NCBI GenBank assembly: GCA_959604655.1
Contig: CAUHCL010000004.1
Span: forward strand, 1 to 53,859
DNA: 53,859 nucleotides
Direction: 5' to 3'
Source of the DNA: an uncultured Alistipes sp.
GTDB taxonomy: Bacteria > Bacteroidota > Bacteroidia > Bacteroidales > Rikenellaceae
In this document: positions 32,492 through 42,055 of the stretch, piece after piece
Numbering within the stretch: the stretch's first letter is position 1
Layout of the letters: each line of letters opens with the position of its first letter
The notes under the pieces: generated by a model
The model's database searches: none
The model's input: the letters and a program-made list of their open reading frames with translations, nothing else
Told to the model about the DNA's origin: nothing
Position numbers and translations under genes: made by a program

Positions 32492-33058
32492 TTATCTTCG
32501 ATGGCACTGCATTCGGAACATCCTGTGGCCGAGCAAATCGACCTCGCCGCAACGGCTGAATCCGAGACGCACATACAACCTCTCCGCCGCGCCGTTGTCC
32601 TCGTCGACCAAAAGGCTCACGCATTCATGGCCTGCGGCGAAAGCCTCGTCACGCATGCGGCATATCAGTTCGGCTCCCAGTCCGCGCCCCTGCGCACAAG
32701 GCAACACCCCTAACGTATCGAGATAGAACTCGCCCGCCGACGTCTCGTCGGCAACTTCGGGTACCGAACCGCAACGTCTCCGTATGGTTTCGAGAACAGG
32801 CACGCGAAGTTCGTGCAACCGCGCGCCGTCGTAACCGCACACAGCTCCGACGACCTCGCCGTCTGTCTCGCATACGATCACGTTGCGATAACTGTACTGC
32901 GTATCGTCCCTGCGCACAAGTTCTTCGAACAGAGCCTCGCCCGCCTCGCCGCAAAGGCGGCGAGTGAGATCCTCGCCGAATGCCATCGCGACGATATGCG
33001 CCACCACGGCGGCATCCTTCGCCTCGGCCCTGCGGAACTTCACATCACCTCCTGCCAT
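32492..33058 (-). CDS. GNAT family N-acetyltransferase
   Basis: 188 residues with the GNAT fold: strand VIVCETDGEVVGAVCGY, then the acetyl-CoA loop TLGVLPCAQGRGLGAELICRM (Q/RxxGxG/A satisfied by QGRGLG), and a late ERLYVRLGFSRCGEVDLL. The substrate is unknown. It begins 1 nt after the purT stop, so it is translated with purT, and ends 13 nt before the lipoprotein start. It is one of two GNAT domains in this cluster; the other is fused to PyrE at 35353-36465. Confidence 0.88.
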   Translation of the reverse strand: MAGGDVKFRRAEAKDAAVVAHIVAMAFGEDLTRRLCGEAGEALFEELVRRDDTQYSYRNVIVCETDGEVVGAVCGYDGARLHELRVPVLETIRRRCGSVPEVADETSAGEFYLDTLGVLPCAQGRGLGAELICRMRDEAFAAGHECVSLLVDEDNGAAERLYVRLGFSRCGEVDLLGHRMFRMQCHRR

Positions 33059-33059
33059 A

Positions 33060-34250
33060 TCAACGGGGCAGCACTTCTATCTCCAACTTCGAATATGCTC
33101 TCTCGGCCTTGGCCTTGGCATCCTCCACACTCTCGCCGCGGGCGAGTATAACGCCCATGCGTCGGTGGCCCTTCACCTCGGGCTTGCCGAATATGCGTAT
33201 CTGCACATCGGGCTCGGCCACGACCTGCTCCAGATTGCCGAACACCACCTTATCGCTGTCGCCCTCGACCACCACGGCTTTCGAAGCGCTCGGGCCGAAG
33301 AAGCGTATAGACGGAATCGGCAGGCCGAGAATCGCACGCGCATGGAGTGCGAACTCCGACATATCCTGCGATATCATGGTGACCATTCCCGTATCGTGCG
33401 GACGCGGCGACACCTCGCTGAACAGCACCTTGTCGCCCGCCACAAACAGCTCCACGCCGAATATGCCGTAACCGCCGAGCGCATCCGTCACACGCTTGGC
33501 GATGTCGCGCGCCTGCTCCAGCGCCTCGGCGCTCATCGGCTGCGGCTGCCACGATTCGCGGTAGTCGCCGTCGACCTGATGGTGCCCGATGGGTTCGAGG
33601 AACGACGTGCCGCCACTATGGCGCACCGTAAGCAACGTTATCTCGTAATCGAACTTCACGAAGCCCTCCACGATAACCTCGCCGCCGCCCGCACGGCCGC
33701 CCTCCTGGGCGCAATGCCATGCGGCATCGGCATCGTCGAACGAACGCACGACGCTCTGCCCGTGGCCCGACGAGCTCATTATGGGCTTCACCACGCACGG
33801 AACGCCTATCGCGTGCAGAGCCTCGTCGAATTCCGCCCGCGTGGTAGCGAAGCGGTAGGGCGAAGTGGGGATGCCCAGATCCTCGGCCGCCAGACGGCGG
33901 ATGCCCTTGCGGTTCATGGTAAGCAACGCAGCCTCGGCCGTCGGGATGACTCGATAGCCCTCTTTCTCCAGCTCCACCAGCGTGGGAGTGGCTATGGCCT
34001 CCACCTCGGGAATTATATAGTCGGGCTTCTCCTTCTCGATGATCTCGCGCAGACGATCTCCGTCCAGCATCGACAGCACATACGATCTGTGCGCGACCTG
34101 CATGGCGGGCGCGTCGGCATACTTGTCCAGCGCCACAATCTCCACGCCGTAACGCTGCAACTCGATCGCCACCTCCTTGCCCAGTTCGCCCGAACCGCAC
34201 AGCAAAGCCTTTTTCGCCACCGACTTGAGCGGCGTACCTATTTTAACCAT
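33060..34250 (-). CDS. purT: Formate-dependent GAR transformylase
   Basis: 396 residues, ATP-grasp. It makes formyl-GAR from GAR, formate and ATP, bypassing folate. Motifs: KKALLCGSGELGKEVAIELQ, YIIPEVEAIATPTLVELE, the ATP-binding PCVVKPIMSSSGHGQSVV, EVIVEGFVKFDYEITLLTVR, FGVELFVAGDKVLFSEVSPRPHDTGMVT. It duplicates the PurN step encoded in the purine operon. Its place among pyrimidine genes (3 nt after pyrB) suggests joint control of purine and pyrimidine output, or use of fermentation formate (inference). Confidence 0.96.
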   Translation of the reverse strand: MVKIGTPLKSVAKKALLCGSGELGKEVAIELQRYGVEIVALDKYADAPAMQVAHRSYVLSMLDGDRLREIIEKEKPDYIIPEVEAIATPTLVELEKEGYRVIPTAEAALLTMNRKGIRRLAAEDLGIPTSPYRFATTRAEFDEALHAIGVPCVVKPIMSSSGHGQSVVRSFDDADAAWHCAQEGGRAGGGEVIVEGFVKFDYEITLLTVRHSGGTSFLEPIGHHQVDGDYRESWQPQPMSAEALEQARDIAKRVTDALGGYGIFGVELFVAGDKVLFSEVSPRPHDTGMVTMISQDMSEFALHARAILGLPIPSIRFFGPSASKAVVVEGDSDKVVFGNLEQVVAEPDVQIRIFGKPEVKGHRRMGVILARGESVEDAKAKAERAYSKLEIEVLPR

Positions 34251-34253
34251 AAC

Positions 34254-35342
34254 TTACTGCTTGACTTTTGATTCACAATATGCGCAACGATAGTCGCCCG
34301 CCTCGGTCCGACGGAACAGTCGGTCGACATCCTCGCTGTTCGATATGCACTGACGGTTGCCGCAACGCATGTCGTCGCATCGCACCAGATCGTCGCCTAT
34401 GCGCGGCGTCTGCGTCGACGGACGCTCCTTGGCCCACTCCAGCAGGGTGTATATCAACGCCATGCGGACGAACTTGCCGTTCTCGACCTGACGGAAATAG
34501 GCCGCACGCGGATCGTTGTCGACATCGCGCGTGATCTCGTTCACACGCGGCAGCGGGTGCAGGATTATCATATCCTTCTTGGCATTGCGCAGACGCTCGG
34601 GGTTGAGTATGAAGCTGTCCTTCAAGCGCTCGAACTCCTCCTCGTCCAGGAAACGCTCCTTCTGCACGCGGGTCATGTAGAGTATGTCCAGCTCGGGCAT
34701 GACCTCCTCCATGGTAGCCACCTCACGGGTCGGCACATGGTTCTTGTCGCACACCTCGCGACGAATGTACGAGGGCAGGCGCAATTCCTCGGGAGCGATC
34801 AGCACCACATTGATCCCCTCGTAACGCGACAGAGCCTTAATCAACGAGTGGACGGTGCGGCCGAATTTCAGATCGCCGCAGAAACCGATGGTAAGATTGT
34901 TCAGACGGCCTTTCTCGCGACGTATCGTCAAAAGATCGGTAAGCGTCTGGGTAGGGTGGGCATGACTGCCGTCGCCCGCGTTGATTATAGGCACCTCGGA
35001 ATACTGCGAAGCCACCAGCGGAGCACCCTCCTTGCTGTGGCGCATGGCGATTATGTCGGCGAAACATCCTATCACGCGCACCGTATCGGCCACGGTCTCG
35101 CCCTTGCTGACCGACGACGACGCTGCATCGGAGAATCCCAGCACGCTGCCGCCCAACTCCATCATGGCCGACGTGAAACTGAGGCGCGTGCGGGTGCTCG
35201 GCTCGTAAAAGAGCGTGGCGAGCTTCTTGCCGCGGCAGACCTCGCTGTATTTCTTGCGATCGGCAATTATGTCCAAAGCCGTCGAAATAATCCGATCCAC
35301 TTCCTCCACCGAGATGTCGGTGGTATCGATCAAATGTCTCAT
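34254..35342 (-). CDS. pyrB: Aspartate carbamoyltransferase with a C-terminal PyrI-type zinc domain
   Basis: 362 residues, about 50 longer than a normal PyrB. The catalytic part (1-310) is complete: FYEPSTRTRLSFTSAMMELGG, MRHSKEG, INAGDGSHAHPTQTLTDL, HPLPRVNEITRDVD. The C-terminal extension holds four cysteines spaced like the zinc site of the regulatory subunit PyrI: Cys327-x4-Cys332 (CGNRQCIS) and Cys353-x2-Cys356 (RCAYCE); E. coli PyrI has CPNSNCIS and KCKYCE. The nucleotide-binding allosteric domain of PyrI is absent. No separate pyrI is in the window. It is 10 nt after the GNAT-PyrE gene and 3 nt before purT. Confidence 0.95.
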   Translation of the reverse strand: MRHLIDTTDISVEEVDRIISTALDIIADRKKYSEVCRGKKLATLFYEPSTRTRLSFTSAMMELGGSVLGFSDAASSSVSKGETVADTVRVIGCFADIIAMRHSKEGAPLVASQYSEVPIINAGDGSHAHPTQTLTDLLTIRREKGRLNNLTIGFCGDLKFGRTVHSLIKALSRYEGINVVLIAPEELRLPSYIRREVCDKNHVPTREVATMEEVMPELDILYMTRVQKERFLDEEEFERLKDSFILNPERLRNAKKDMIILHPLPRVNEITRDVDNDPRAAYFRQVENGKFVRMALIYTLLEWAKERPSTQTPRIGDDLVRCDDMRCGNRQCISNSEDVDRLFRRTEAGDYRCAYCESKVKQ

Positions 35343-35352
35343 GGTAAAGAAA

Positions 35353-36465
35353 TTACTTGTTTATCCAACTTTCGTCCGAAGGATTGTTGCGGAAAGCGAT
35401 TATGCGGGCGCAATCCTCGTTCTTTATATAGCCCTCTTCGGCCGCTACCTCCACCAGAGCGTCGAGATTCGACAGAGAGTGATTCTCAACCTCGGCTTCG
35501 GCCAGACGGTCGAGTCCCTTCTTCATGCCGTAGGTGAATATGCTCACCACACCCAGCACCTCGGCACCCGCCTCGCGCAGAACGTTCACCACCTCGATGC
35601 AGCTGCCCGCAGTAGAGATCAGATCCTCCACCACGACTACCTTCTGGCCCTTCTCCAGACGGCCTTCGATCTGATTCGCACGGCCGTGATCCTTCGCACC
35701 GCTGCGCACGTAACCCATAGGCAGGTCGAGCAGGGTAGCGGTGATGGCGGCATGGGCTATTCCCGCAGTCGATGTACCCATCAGCACCTCGCACTCGGGG
35801 TAGTAACGTTTCACATACTCGGCCAAGCCTTTCTCCACGGCATCGCGCACGCGGGGAGCCGTAAGCGTCAGACGGTTATCGCAATAGATGGGGCTTTTGA
35901 TTCCGCTCGCCCACGTGAACGGCTGCTCGGGACGCAGAAAAACCGCGCCGATCGAAAGCAGGTCTTTGGCAATTTTCTTCTCCATAATATCCTTGATTTT
36001 CCTGTTATTTTTTCTCTCCATAACCAGCAACGGGAACTCGTTTCCACGGCTGTCGGCCTCCTGCCGTCCGACCGTCACGAATCCATGATGCCGATAAAAC
36101 TCCGCCGCACGCGGATTGTCCTCGTTCACGCACAACCGCCCGACACCGCACTCCGCAACGGCATGTTCGAGAAGCCGCCCGCCTATCCCGCGGCCGAAGC
36201 AGTCGGGATGCACGAAAAGCATCTCCAGCAAATCGCCCTCCACACCCGCGAAAGCGAGCACCCGCCCCGCGGCATCGGTCGCCGTGAAAAGGGTTTCCAC
36301 ACCCTTCAGCGCATCGGGCACCTGAGTGCGAATCCTACGTATGTCGCTCTCGGCGAGAAACCCGTGCGTGGCCCGCACCGAAGCCTCCCACAACTCGACC
36401 AGATCGGCGAGCACCGCCTCGTCGCGCACCTCGCACCTCCGTATGTCGCAGAAACGCGGCTCCAT
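35353..36465 (-). CDS. pyrE: GNAT acetyltransferase-orotate phosphoribosyltransferase fusion
   Basis: One open frame of 370 residues. Residues 1 to about 152 are a GNAT domain: EGDLLEMLFVHPDCFGRGIGGRLLEH (acetyl-CoA loop GRGIGG) and FYRHHGFVTVGRQ. A basic linker RKNNRKIKD leads to Met161, where a complete PyrE starts: IAKDLLSIGAVFLRP, TWASGIKSPIYCDNRL, and the PRPP motif VVVVEDLISTAGSCIEVV. PyrE makes OMP from orotate and PRPP. An AAGGAT 3 nt before the codon for Met161 (35985) could also permit independent PyrE translation (210 residues). The neighbours pyrF and pyrB fit the pathway. Confidence 0.9.
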   Translation of the reverse strand: MEPRFCDIRRCEVRDEAVLADLVELWEASVRATHGFLAESDIRRIRTQVPDALKGVETLFTATDAAGRVLAFAGVEGDLLEMLFVHPDCFGRGIGGRLLEHAVAECGVGRLCVNEDNPRAAEFYRHHGFVTVGRQEADSRGNEFPLLVMERKNNRKIKDIMEKKIAKDLLSIGAVFLRPEQPFTWASGIKSPIYCDNRLTLTAPRVRDAVEKGLAEYVKRYYPECEVLMGTSTAGIAHAAITATLLDLPMGYVRSGAKDHGRANQIEGRLEKGQKVVVVEDLISTAGSCIEVVNVLREAGAEVLGVVSIFTYGMKKGLDRLAEAEVENHSLSNLDALVEVAAEEGYIKNEDCARIIAFRNNPSDESWINK

Positions 36466-36468
36466 AAC

Positions 36469-36729
36469 CTATTCCAGAGCCTTGCGCAGGATGCGTTCCA
36501 CTTCCTCGGGATAGATCCCGCCCTCGTGCTCCTTCACGCCGTCCACGTAAAACGTCGGGACATAGTAGTAATCGAACCTGTCGGCCACTTCGAGCTGCTC
36601 CGATTCCTCGATCATCTCTATCTCCACCGACGCCAGTTCCGAATGCGCGGCCTTGAGTTCCTCAATATAGCGCAAAGCCTTTTTGCAGAACGGGCAATTC
36701 TTCAGATAAAACAGTCGAACGTGTTTCAT
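36469..36729 (-). CDS. Thioredoxin/glutaredoxin-like small protein
   Basis: 86 residues, a single thioredoxin-fold domain. It starts MKHVRLFYLKNCPFCKKAL with the redox motif Cys-Pro-Phe-Cys at about residues 12-15, and has the cis-Pro segment YVPTFYVDGVKEHEGG. CPFC is closer to glutaredoxins than to thioredoxins. The role is unknown; it may reduce a partner in the cluster. The start at 36729 is chosen because the upstream frame overlaps pyrF. It lies 4 nt after pyrF and 3 nt before the GNAT-PyrE gene. Confidence 0.85.
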   Translation of the reverse strand: MKHVRLFYLKNCPFCKKALRYIEELKAAHSELASVEIEMIEESEQLEVADRFDYYYVPTFYVDGVKEHEGGIYPEEVERILRKALE

Positions 36730-36733
36730 GGCA

Positions 36734-37435
36734 CTACTCCGCAAATTCGGCCATGCAACGCTCGTATGCCGCAACGGGATCGGCAGCCTGCGTGATCGGA
36801 CGGCCCACGACGATGTAGTCGGTACCGATCTCCTTCGCGCGGGCAGGAGTGGTGACACGCACCTGGTCGCCCACCTCGCCGTCGGCGAAACGCACGCCCG
36901 GGGTGACGGTCACGAAGCCGCTGCCGCAGGCCTCCTTCACCATACCAGCTTCGAGCGGCGAGCATACCACGCCGTCCAGTCCCGCTTCGCGGGCGTTGCG
37001 CGCATAGTGCACTATGGTGTCGTTGATCGATGCGTCGATCAACAGCTCGCGGCGCATGCGTTCCTCGCTCGTCGAGGTCAGCTGAGTCACGGCGATCAAC
37101 AGCGGACGTGTGCCGTCGGGACGCGTAAGACCCTCCAGGGCGGCTTTCATCATGTCGATGGTACCCGCTGCGTGGAGATTACACATGTCCACATCCAGAT
37201 GCGACAGCACTGCCATGGCCTTCTTCACCGTATTGGGTATGTCGTGCAGTTTCAGATCGAGGAAGATCTTGTGCCCGCGCGCCTTGATCTCGCGCACGAT
37301 CGACGGTCCCTCGGCATAATAGAGTTCCATGCCGATCTTCACGAACGGCTTGCGGTCGGTGAATTTGTCGAGGAACGCCAGCGTAGTCTCGGCGCTGCTG
37401 AAATCGCATGCGATTATTACATCTCTATGACTCAT
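36734..37435 (-). CDS. pyrF: Orotidine-5'-phosphate decarboxylase
   Basis: 233 residues, the length of the standard (type I) enzyme, which converts OMP to UMP. The N-terminal strand VIIACDFSS, the FVKIGMELYYAEGP segment and the signature catalytic block FLDLKLHDIPNTVKKAM are present, with VTPGVRFADGEVGDQVRV and TDYIVVGRPITQAADP at the phosphate site. It is the first gene of the minus-strand pyrimidine block. Upstream, TATGTTAG (37477-37484) is one base from the TAnnTTTG box. Confidence 0.95.
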   Translation of the reverse strand: MSHRDVIIACDFSSAETTLAFLDKFTDRKPFVKIGMELYYAEGPSIVREIKARGHKIFLDLKLHDIPNTVKKAMAVLSHLDVDMCNLHAAGTIDMMKAALEGLTRPDGTRPLLIAVTQLTSTSEERMRRELLIDASINDTIVHYARNAREAGLDGVVCSPLEAGMVKEACGSGFVTVTPGVRFADGEVGDQVRVTTPARAKEIGTDYIVVGRPITQAADPVAAYERCMAEFAE

Positions 37436-37531
37436 TGTTATATGGTGTTTTTGATTTTGTTTACATTTTCAATGTGCTAACATAGCATTTTTTTGCGAGA
37501 TAAACAATATTTGGTCGGAAAATATCCCGAC

Positions 37532-37625
37532 TGCGGTTCGAAGAACCGCGCGGGCCGCAGCCTCGCCACAGCGGAGGACGTAAACGAGCCACGGGCGAGT
37601 TGAAGTCCGCCGCGCAGGGTGGCGG
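37532..37625 (-). repeat. Dispersed structured repeat, diverged copy D
   Basis: In reverse orientation between fabG and pyrF. It shares GGCGAGGCTGCGGCCCGCGC with copies A-C on the minus strand and ends in the hairpin CGGTTC/GAACCG, with different bases but the same pairing. The other half has drifted and only fragments align. Confidence 0.6.
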
Positions 37626-37668
37626 CGAACTGCCGACATCGCGCCGCGATGTCGAAACCGACAGACAC

Positions 37669-37698
37669 AAAAAAAGCCGCCCGAATCGTTCGGGCGGC
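37669..37698 (-). terminator. Terminator of the fabH-fabF-fabG operon
   Basis: Stem GCCGCCCGAA/TTCGGGCGGC with a 3-nt loop; on the minus strand it is followed by seven T residues. It begins about 25 nt after the fabG stop. Confidence 0.9.
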
Positions 37699-37723
37699 TC
37701 CAAAATATCGTTTATGCGGACCG

Positions 37724-38470
<747 letters not shown>

Positions 38471-38494
38471 GAATATAATTCTTTTATCGTTTTA

Positions 38495-39739
38495 CTACCA
38501 TTTACGCAGCGCCACGCAGCTGTTGTGACCGCCGAAACCGAGCGTATTCGATATGGCGACCGTAACGTCGGCCTTGCGCGCAACGTTGGGAACATAATCG
38601 AGGTCGCACTCGGGGTCGGGATCCGTAAGACCGATGGTGGGGGGCACCACACCGTTCTTCAAGGTCAGAGCCGAAGCGATCAGCTCCACGGCGCCCGTAG
38701 CTCCGAGCATGTGGCCCGTCATCGACTTGGTAGAGCTTATCATAGCCTTGCGGGCTGCATCCTCGCCCAAAGCCAGCTTGATAACCGCCGTCTCGGTCTT
38801 GTCGTTCAGCGGGGTGCTGGTACCGTGAGCATTGATGTAGAGCGTATCCTTGTCGGCATCGAAGCCCGCCTCGTCGAGCGACTGCTTCATGGCGCGCGAC
38901 GCAGGAATGCCGTCGGGACGCGGAGCGGTGTAGTGGTGGGCGTCGCAGCTGTTGCCGTAACCTACCACCTCGGCATAGATCTTGGCGCCGCGCTTCTGCG
39001 CATTCTCGAGCGACTCGAAGATAAGCACGCCCGCACCTTCGCCCATTACGAAGCCGCTGCGGTTGATATTGAACGGAATCGAAGCCTTCGTGGGATCGTC
39101 CGTACGGGTCAGAGCCTTGCTGTTGGCGAAACCGCCTATGGCCAGCGGGTGAACCGAAGCCTCGGCGCCGCCCGTGATGATGGCGTCGGCATAGCCGTAC
39201 TTGATGGCACGGTAAGCCTCGCCCGCCGAGTGTGTACCCGTGGCGCAAGCCGTAACGACGGGCAGACACACGCCCTGGGCGTTGAACTTGATGGCCACGT
39301 TACCCGAAGCGATGTTGGCGATCATCATGGGGATGAACAGGGGCGAAATGCGGTGAACGCCCTCGTTAAGGAGTTTTCCCGTCTCGGTAACGAACGTCTG
39401 CAAGCCTCCGATACCCGAACCGATGTAGGTTCCCAGACGCTCGGGATCGACGTTCTCGCCGCTGACCAGACCGCTGTCCATCATGGCCTGATAGGCCGCC
39501 GCCATGGCATACTGGCAATATACGTCGCTGCGACGCACGTTCGCAGAATCGAGCCCGTTGGCAGCGGGATCGAAATTCTTCACCTGACCCGCAACCTTCA
39601 CGGGCAGATCGTAATCCTCGAATCCCTTGATGAGATCGATGCCGCACACTCCGGCCGTCAAATTATTCCAGAACTCCTCTACGGTGTTTCCCACCGGCGA
39701 GATAACACCCAGACCGGTAATGACTACTCTGTGTTCCAT
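38495..39739 (-). CDS. fabF: 3-oxoacyl-ACP synthase II
   Basis: 414 residues, typical KAS II. It condenses malonyl-ACP with acyl-ACP. The catalytic Cys lies in VTACATGTHSAGEAY; His residues are in NAHGTSTPLNDKTE and SMTGHMLGATGAVE. The start MEHRVVITGLGVISPVG is canonical. It lies 15 nt after fabH. The usual acpP neighbour is not in the window. Confidence 0.96.
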   Translation of the reverse strand: MEHRVVITGLGVISPVGNTVEEFWNNLTAGVCGIDLIKGFEDYDLPVKVAGQVKNFDPAANGLDSANVRRSDVYCQYAMAAAYQAMMDSGLVSGENVDPERLGTYIGSGIGGLQTFVTETGKLLNEGVHRISPLFIPMMIANIASGNVAIKFNAQGVCLPVVTACATGTHSAGEAYRAIKYGYADAIITGGAEASVHPLAIGGFANSKALTRTDDPTKASIPFNINRSGFVMGEGAGVLIFESLENAQKRGAKIYAEVVGYGNSCDAHHYTAPRPDGIPASRAMKQSLDEAGFDADKDTLYINAHGTSTPLNDKTETAVIKLALGEDAARKAMISSTKSMTGHMLGATGAVELIASALTLKNGVVPPTIGLTDPDPECDLDYVPNVARKADVTVAISNTLGFGGHNSCVALRKW

Positions 39740-39754
39740 ATCTGTTTCGATTTT

Positions 39755-40708
39755 TTATTTTGTCCACTCGATTATGCAGGCGCCCGTGGTGAATCCCGCT
39801 CCGAAAGCGCTGAATACCAATTTGTCGCCCTTGTGCAGTTTGCCCTCGCGATTGAGCTCGTCCAGCAGGATGGGCACGCTGGCCGACGATGTATTGCCGT
39901 AGCGGTCGACATTGTGCGGGAAATGCGACATGTCGAGACCCAGATGGTTGCAAATGGCCTCGATGATTCGCATGTTGGCCTGGTGCAGCACGTAATACTT
40001 TATATCCTCGGGTTTCAGACCCGCAGCGTCGAGCAGCGTCTTGATATCGCGTGACGACGACAGAACGGCGGTCTTGAAAACCTCGCGGCCGTTCATGTAC
40101 ATCGGCTTGCCCTCCTCCTCTTTGGTGATGTAGGGGGTAGGCTCCAGCTTGCGGAAGTAGTGGAGGCAGTCGGTCTTGCTCACCGTGGTGAGGCGCGATC
40201 CGATCATGCCCTCGCCCGCGGTGACGACCACGGCACCCGCGCCGTCGCCGAACAGGACGCATACGCTGCGATCCTTCCAGTCGACCATGCGCGACGGTTC
40301 CTCGGCCGCCAGAACCAGGATGTTCTTGGCCTTGCCGCTCTTCAGACGGTCGTCGGCCATGTCGAGCGCGTAGATGAATCCCGAGCAGGCGGCATTCACG
40401 TCCACGCACGCGCAGGTGGCGCCGATGGCACCCTGCACGATGCAGCTCAGTCCGGGCGTCGCATATTCGTTCACTACGTTAGAGCAGATTATATAGTCGA
40501 TGTCGGCAGGAGTGAGTCCTGCATCCTCGATGGCCTTGAGCGAAGCCTCCGTGGCCAGATCCTCCAGTTTTTCCGATGAAATGACACGGCGCTCGGCCAT
40601 ACCCGTGCGCTCGCGGATCCACTCGTCGCTCGTATCGAGGAACTGTTCGAGCATCGAGTTGGTCACAACTACGGCAGGATTGGCCCTGCCCGTTCCGATT
40701 ATCTTCAT
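39755..40708 (-). CDS. fabH: 3-oxoacyl-ACP synthase III
   Basis: 317 residues, full length. It starts fatty-acid synthesis by condensing acetyl-CoA (or a branched primer) with malonyl-ACP. The catalytic Cys is in VNAACSGFIYALD, His in VLHQANMRIIEAI, Asn in GNTSSASVPILLDEL. The N-terminus reads MKIIGTGRANPAVVVTN. It is the first gene of fabH-fabF-fabG, behind a promoter at 40792, and diverges from the LytTR gene. Confidence 0.95.
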   Translation of the reverse strand: MKIIGTGRANPAVVVTNSMLEQFLDTSDEWIRERTGMAERRVISSEKLEDLATEASLKAIEDAGLTPADIDYIICSNVVNEYATPGLSCIVQGAIGATCACVDVNAACSGFIYALDMADDRLKSGKAKNILVLAAEEPSRMVDWKDRSVCVLFGDGAGAVVVTAGEGMIGSRLTTVSKTDCLHYFRKLEPTPYITKEEEGKPMYMNGREVFKTAVLSSSRDIKTLLDAAGLKPEDIKYYVLHQANMRIIEAICNHLGLDMSHFPHNVDRYGNTSSASVPILLDELNREGKLHKGDKLVFSAFGAGFTTGACIIEWTK

Positions 40709-40791
40709 TATATTTACAATTTATAATAAATATTACCTGTATCGAATCTTGCATCCGCGGCCTGTTTCCGCCCCGAAATTCAAGTCGGGTG

Positions 40792-40825
40792 CAAAAATAT
40801 TCAAATCCGTGAAAATTACCTCAAA
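40792..40825 (-). promoter_or_regulatory. Promoter of the fab operon
   Basis: -7 box TATTTTTG (40792-40799) and TTTG at 40822-40825 with a 22-nt spacer, both on the minus strand. The predicted 5' leader before fabH is about 78 nt. Confidence 0.6.
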
Positions 40826-40935
40826 CCCGCGGTCAAAAACGCCTTTTTGTGACGAAAATGACATTATGAGTGGCAAAAGTTATGTATTTTGAAGTTATTT
40901 TACGATCTTTGCGCAGATGTAAACCCGAAAAATTC

Positions 40936-41880
40936 ATGACAAAAATAGATAAAAACGGAGAGATCCCCAAATTTCTGCTCGACAAACGATATCTGATAGG
41001 ATCGGTGATTTTCATCCTCACATTTTCGTTTTTGTTCATGGCCGTCTACGCGTCTTTTTCCATCACGGCGTGGTTCAGCATCACCAATCTCACCCATCTG
41101 GGCATGACGGCGGCATTCTACCTCGTGGCACTGGCCATAATGCTGATAAGCAAACAGATAATGTACAGCGTACAGAACAGCATAACATTCACATTCACCA
41201 AATACATCTTGTGGCTGCTGGGCGAAATGGTCGTCATATCGCTGTTCTACACCTTTTTCACATCGATATTCGTGTCGCCCCTCGGGCAGCCCGCGTGGGT
41301 CATACTGCTGAAAGCCATCGGGTGCGTATTGCTCATAATGGCCATACCTTATACCATACTGACGCTCTACGCGGCCTACAAGGCCAAGACCGAGGAATTG
41401 CAGATGTTGCAGTACGAAATGTCGCTGTCGAACGAACCCGCGGTGGTATACCCCTCGTTGATAAACCTTTACGACTACAACGGCACCCTGAAGCTCACCA
41501 TAAACTCCGATACGTTATACTATATGGAGTCGCAGGACAATTACGTGAAGATATTCTACGAGAATCACGGCAAACTGCTGTCGTACATGCTGCGCTGCCG
41601 CACCAAGACCATCGAAGAGAACCTGTCCGAAACGAGCATGGTGCGGTGCCACCGCTCGTACATGGTGAACGTAATGAAGATCAATCAGATAAAGAAACGC
41701 AGCAAGATACGCTACATAATCCTGTCGAACAAGGAGATAAAGCCCATCCCCGTATCGAAGAGCTATTTCAAGAATCTGATCGAGAAGATCGACAAATACA
41801 ACTCCGCCGTACTGGCCAAAGGCAACGAAATGACAGAAGAAGAGGCCGAACAACCGATAGCCAATCAGGGGGCGGAATAA
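40936..41880 (+). CDS. Membrane-bound LytTR-family regulator
   Basis: About 314 residues. Four hydrophobic helices (roughly residues 20-45, 55-75, 90-115, 125-150) are followed by a LytTR DNA-binding domain at about 190-280: YYMESQDNYVKIFYENHGK, LRCRTKTIEENL, MVRCHRSYMVNVMKI. There is no receiver domain, so a membrane signal would act directly on the DNA-binding part. The start at MTKIDKNGEIPK (40936) is chosen; a GTG at 40870 would add 22 residues that overlap the promoter region. It is divergent from fabH. The target genes and the signal are unknown. A repeat (copy C) and a terminator follow. Confidence 0.87.
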   Translation: MTKIDKNGEIPKFLLDKRYLIGSVIFILTFSFLFMAVYASFSITAWFSITNLTHLGMTAAFYLVALAIMLISKQIMYSVQNSITFTFTKYILWLLGEMVVISLFYTFFTSIFVSPLGQPAWVILLKAIGCVLLIMAIPYTILTLYAAYKAKTEELQMLQYEMSLSNEPAVVYPSLINLYDYNGTLKLTINSDTLYYMESQDNYVKIFYENHGKLLSYMLRCRTKTIEENLSETSMVRCHRSYMVNVMKINQIKKRSKIRYIILSNKEIKPIPVSKSYFKNLIEKIDKYNSAVLAKGNEMTEEEAEQPIANQGAE

Positions 41881-41902
41881 TAAATCATGCATTGGAAATC
41901 GG

Positions 41903-41995
41903 GGCGCAGCCTGCGAAGTACGCATACGAGCGAATGCGAGTGTTGCGGGCCTTCGCGGGGCGAGGCTGCGGCCCGCACGACTCTAAAGAGTCGCA
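41903..41995 (+). repeat. Dispersed 92-nt structured repeat, copy C
   Basis: Between the convergent LytTR and acyl-CoA dehydrogenase genes. It has the same cores as copies A and B, with terminal hairpin CGACTC/GAGTCG and inner stem GCGGGCC/GGCCCGC. A separate terminator follows at once. Confidence 0.8.
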
Positions 41996-42033
41996 AAAAA
42001 AAGCTGCCGACGGGTTTGTCGGCAGCTTTTTAT
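41996..42033. terminator. Bidirectional terminator
   Basis: Stem AAAGCTGCCGAC/GTCGGCAGCTTT with loop GGGTTT. A runs of A on the left and T on the right let it end both the LytTR gene and the acyl-CoA dehydrogenase operon. Confidence 0.9.
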
Positions 42034-42055
42034 AAAAGAGTGGCTGTCAATACGA

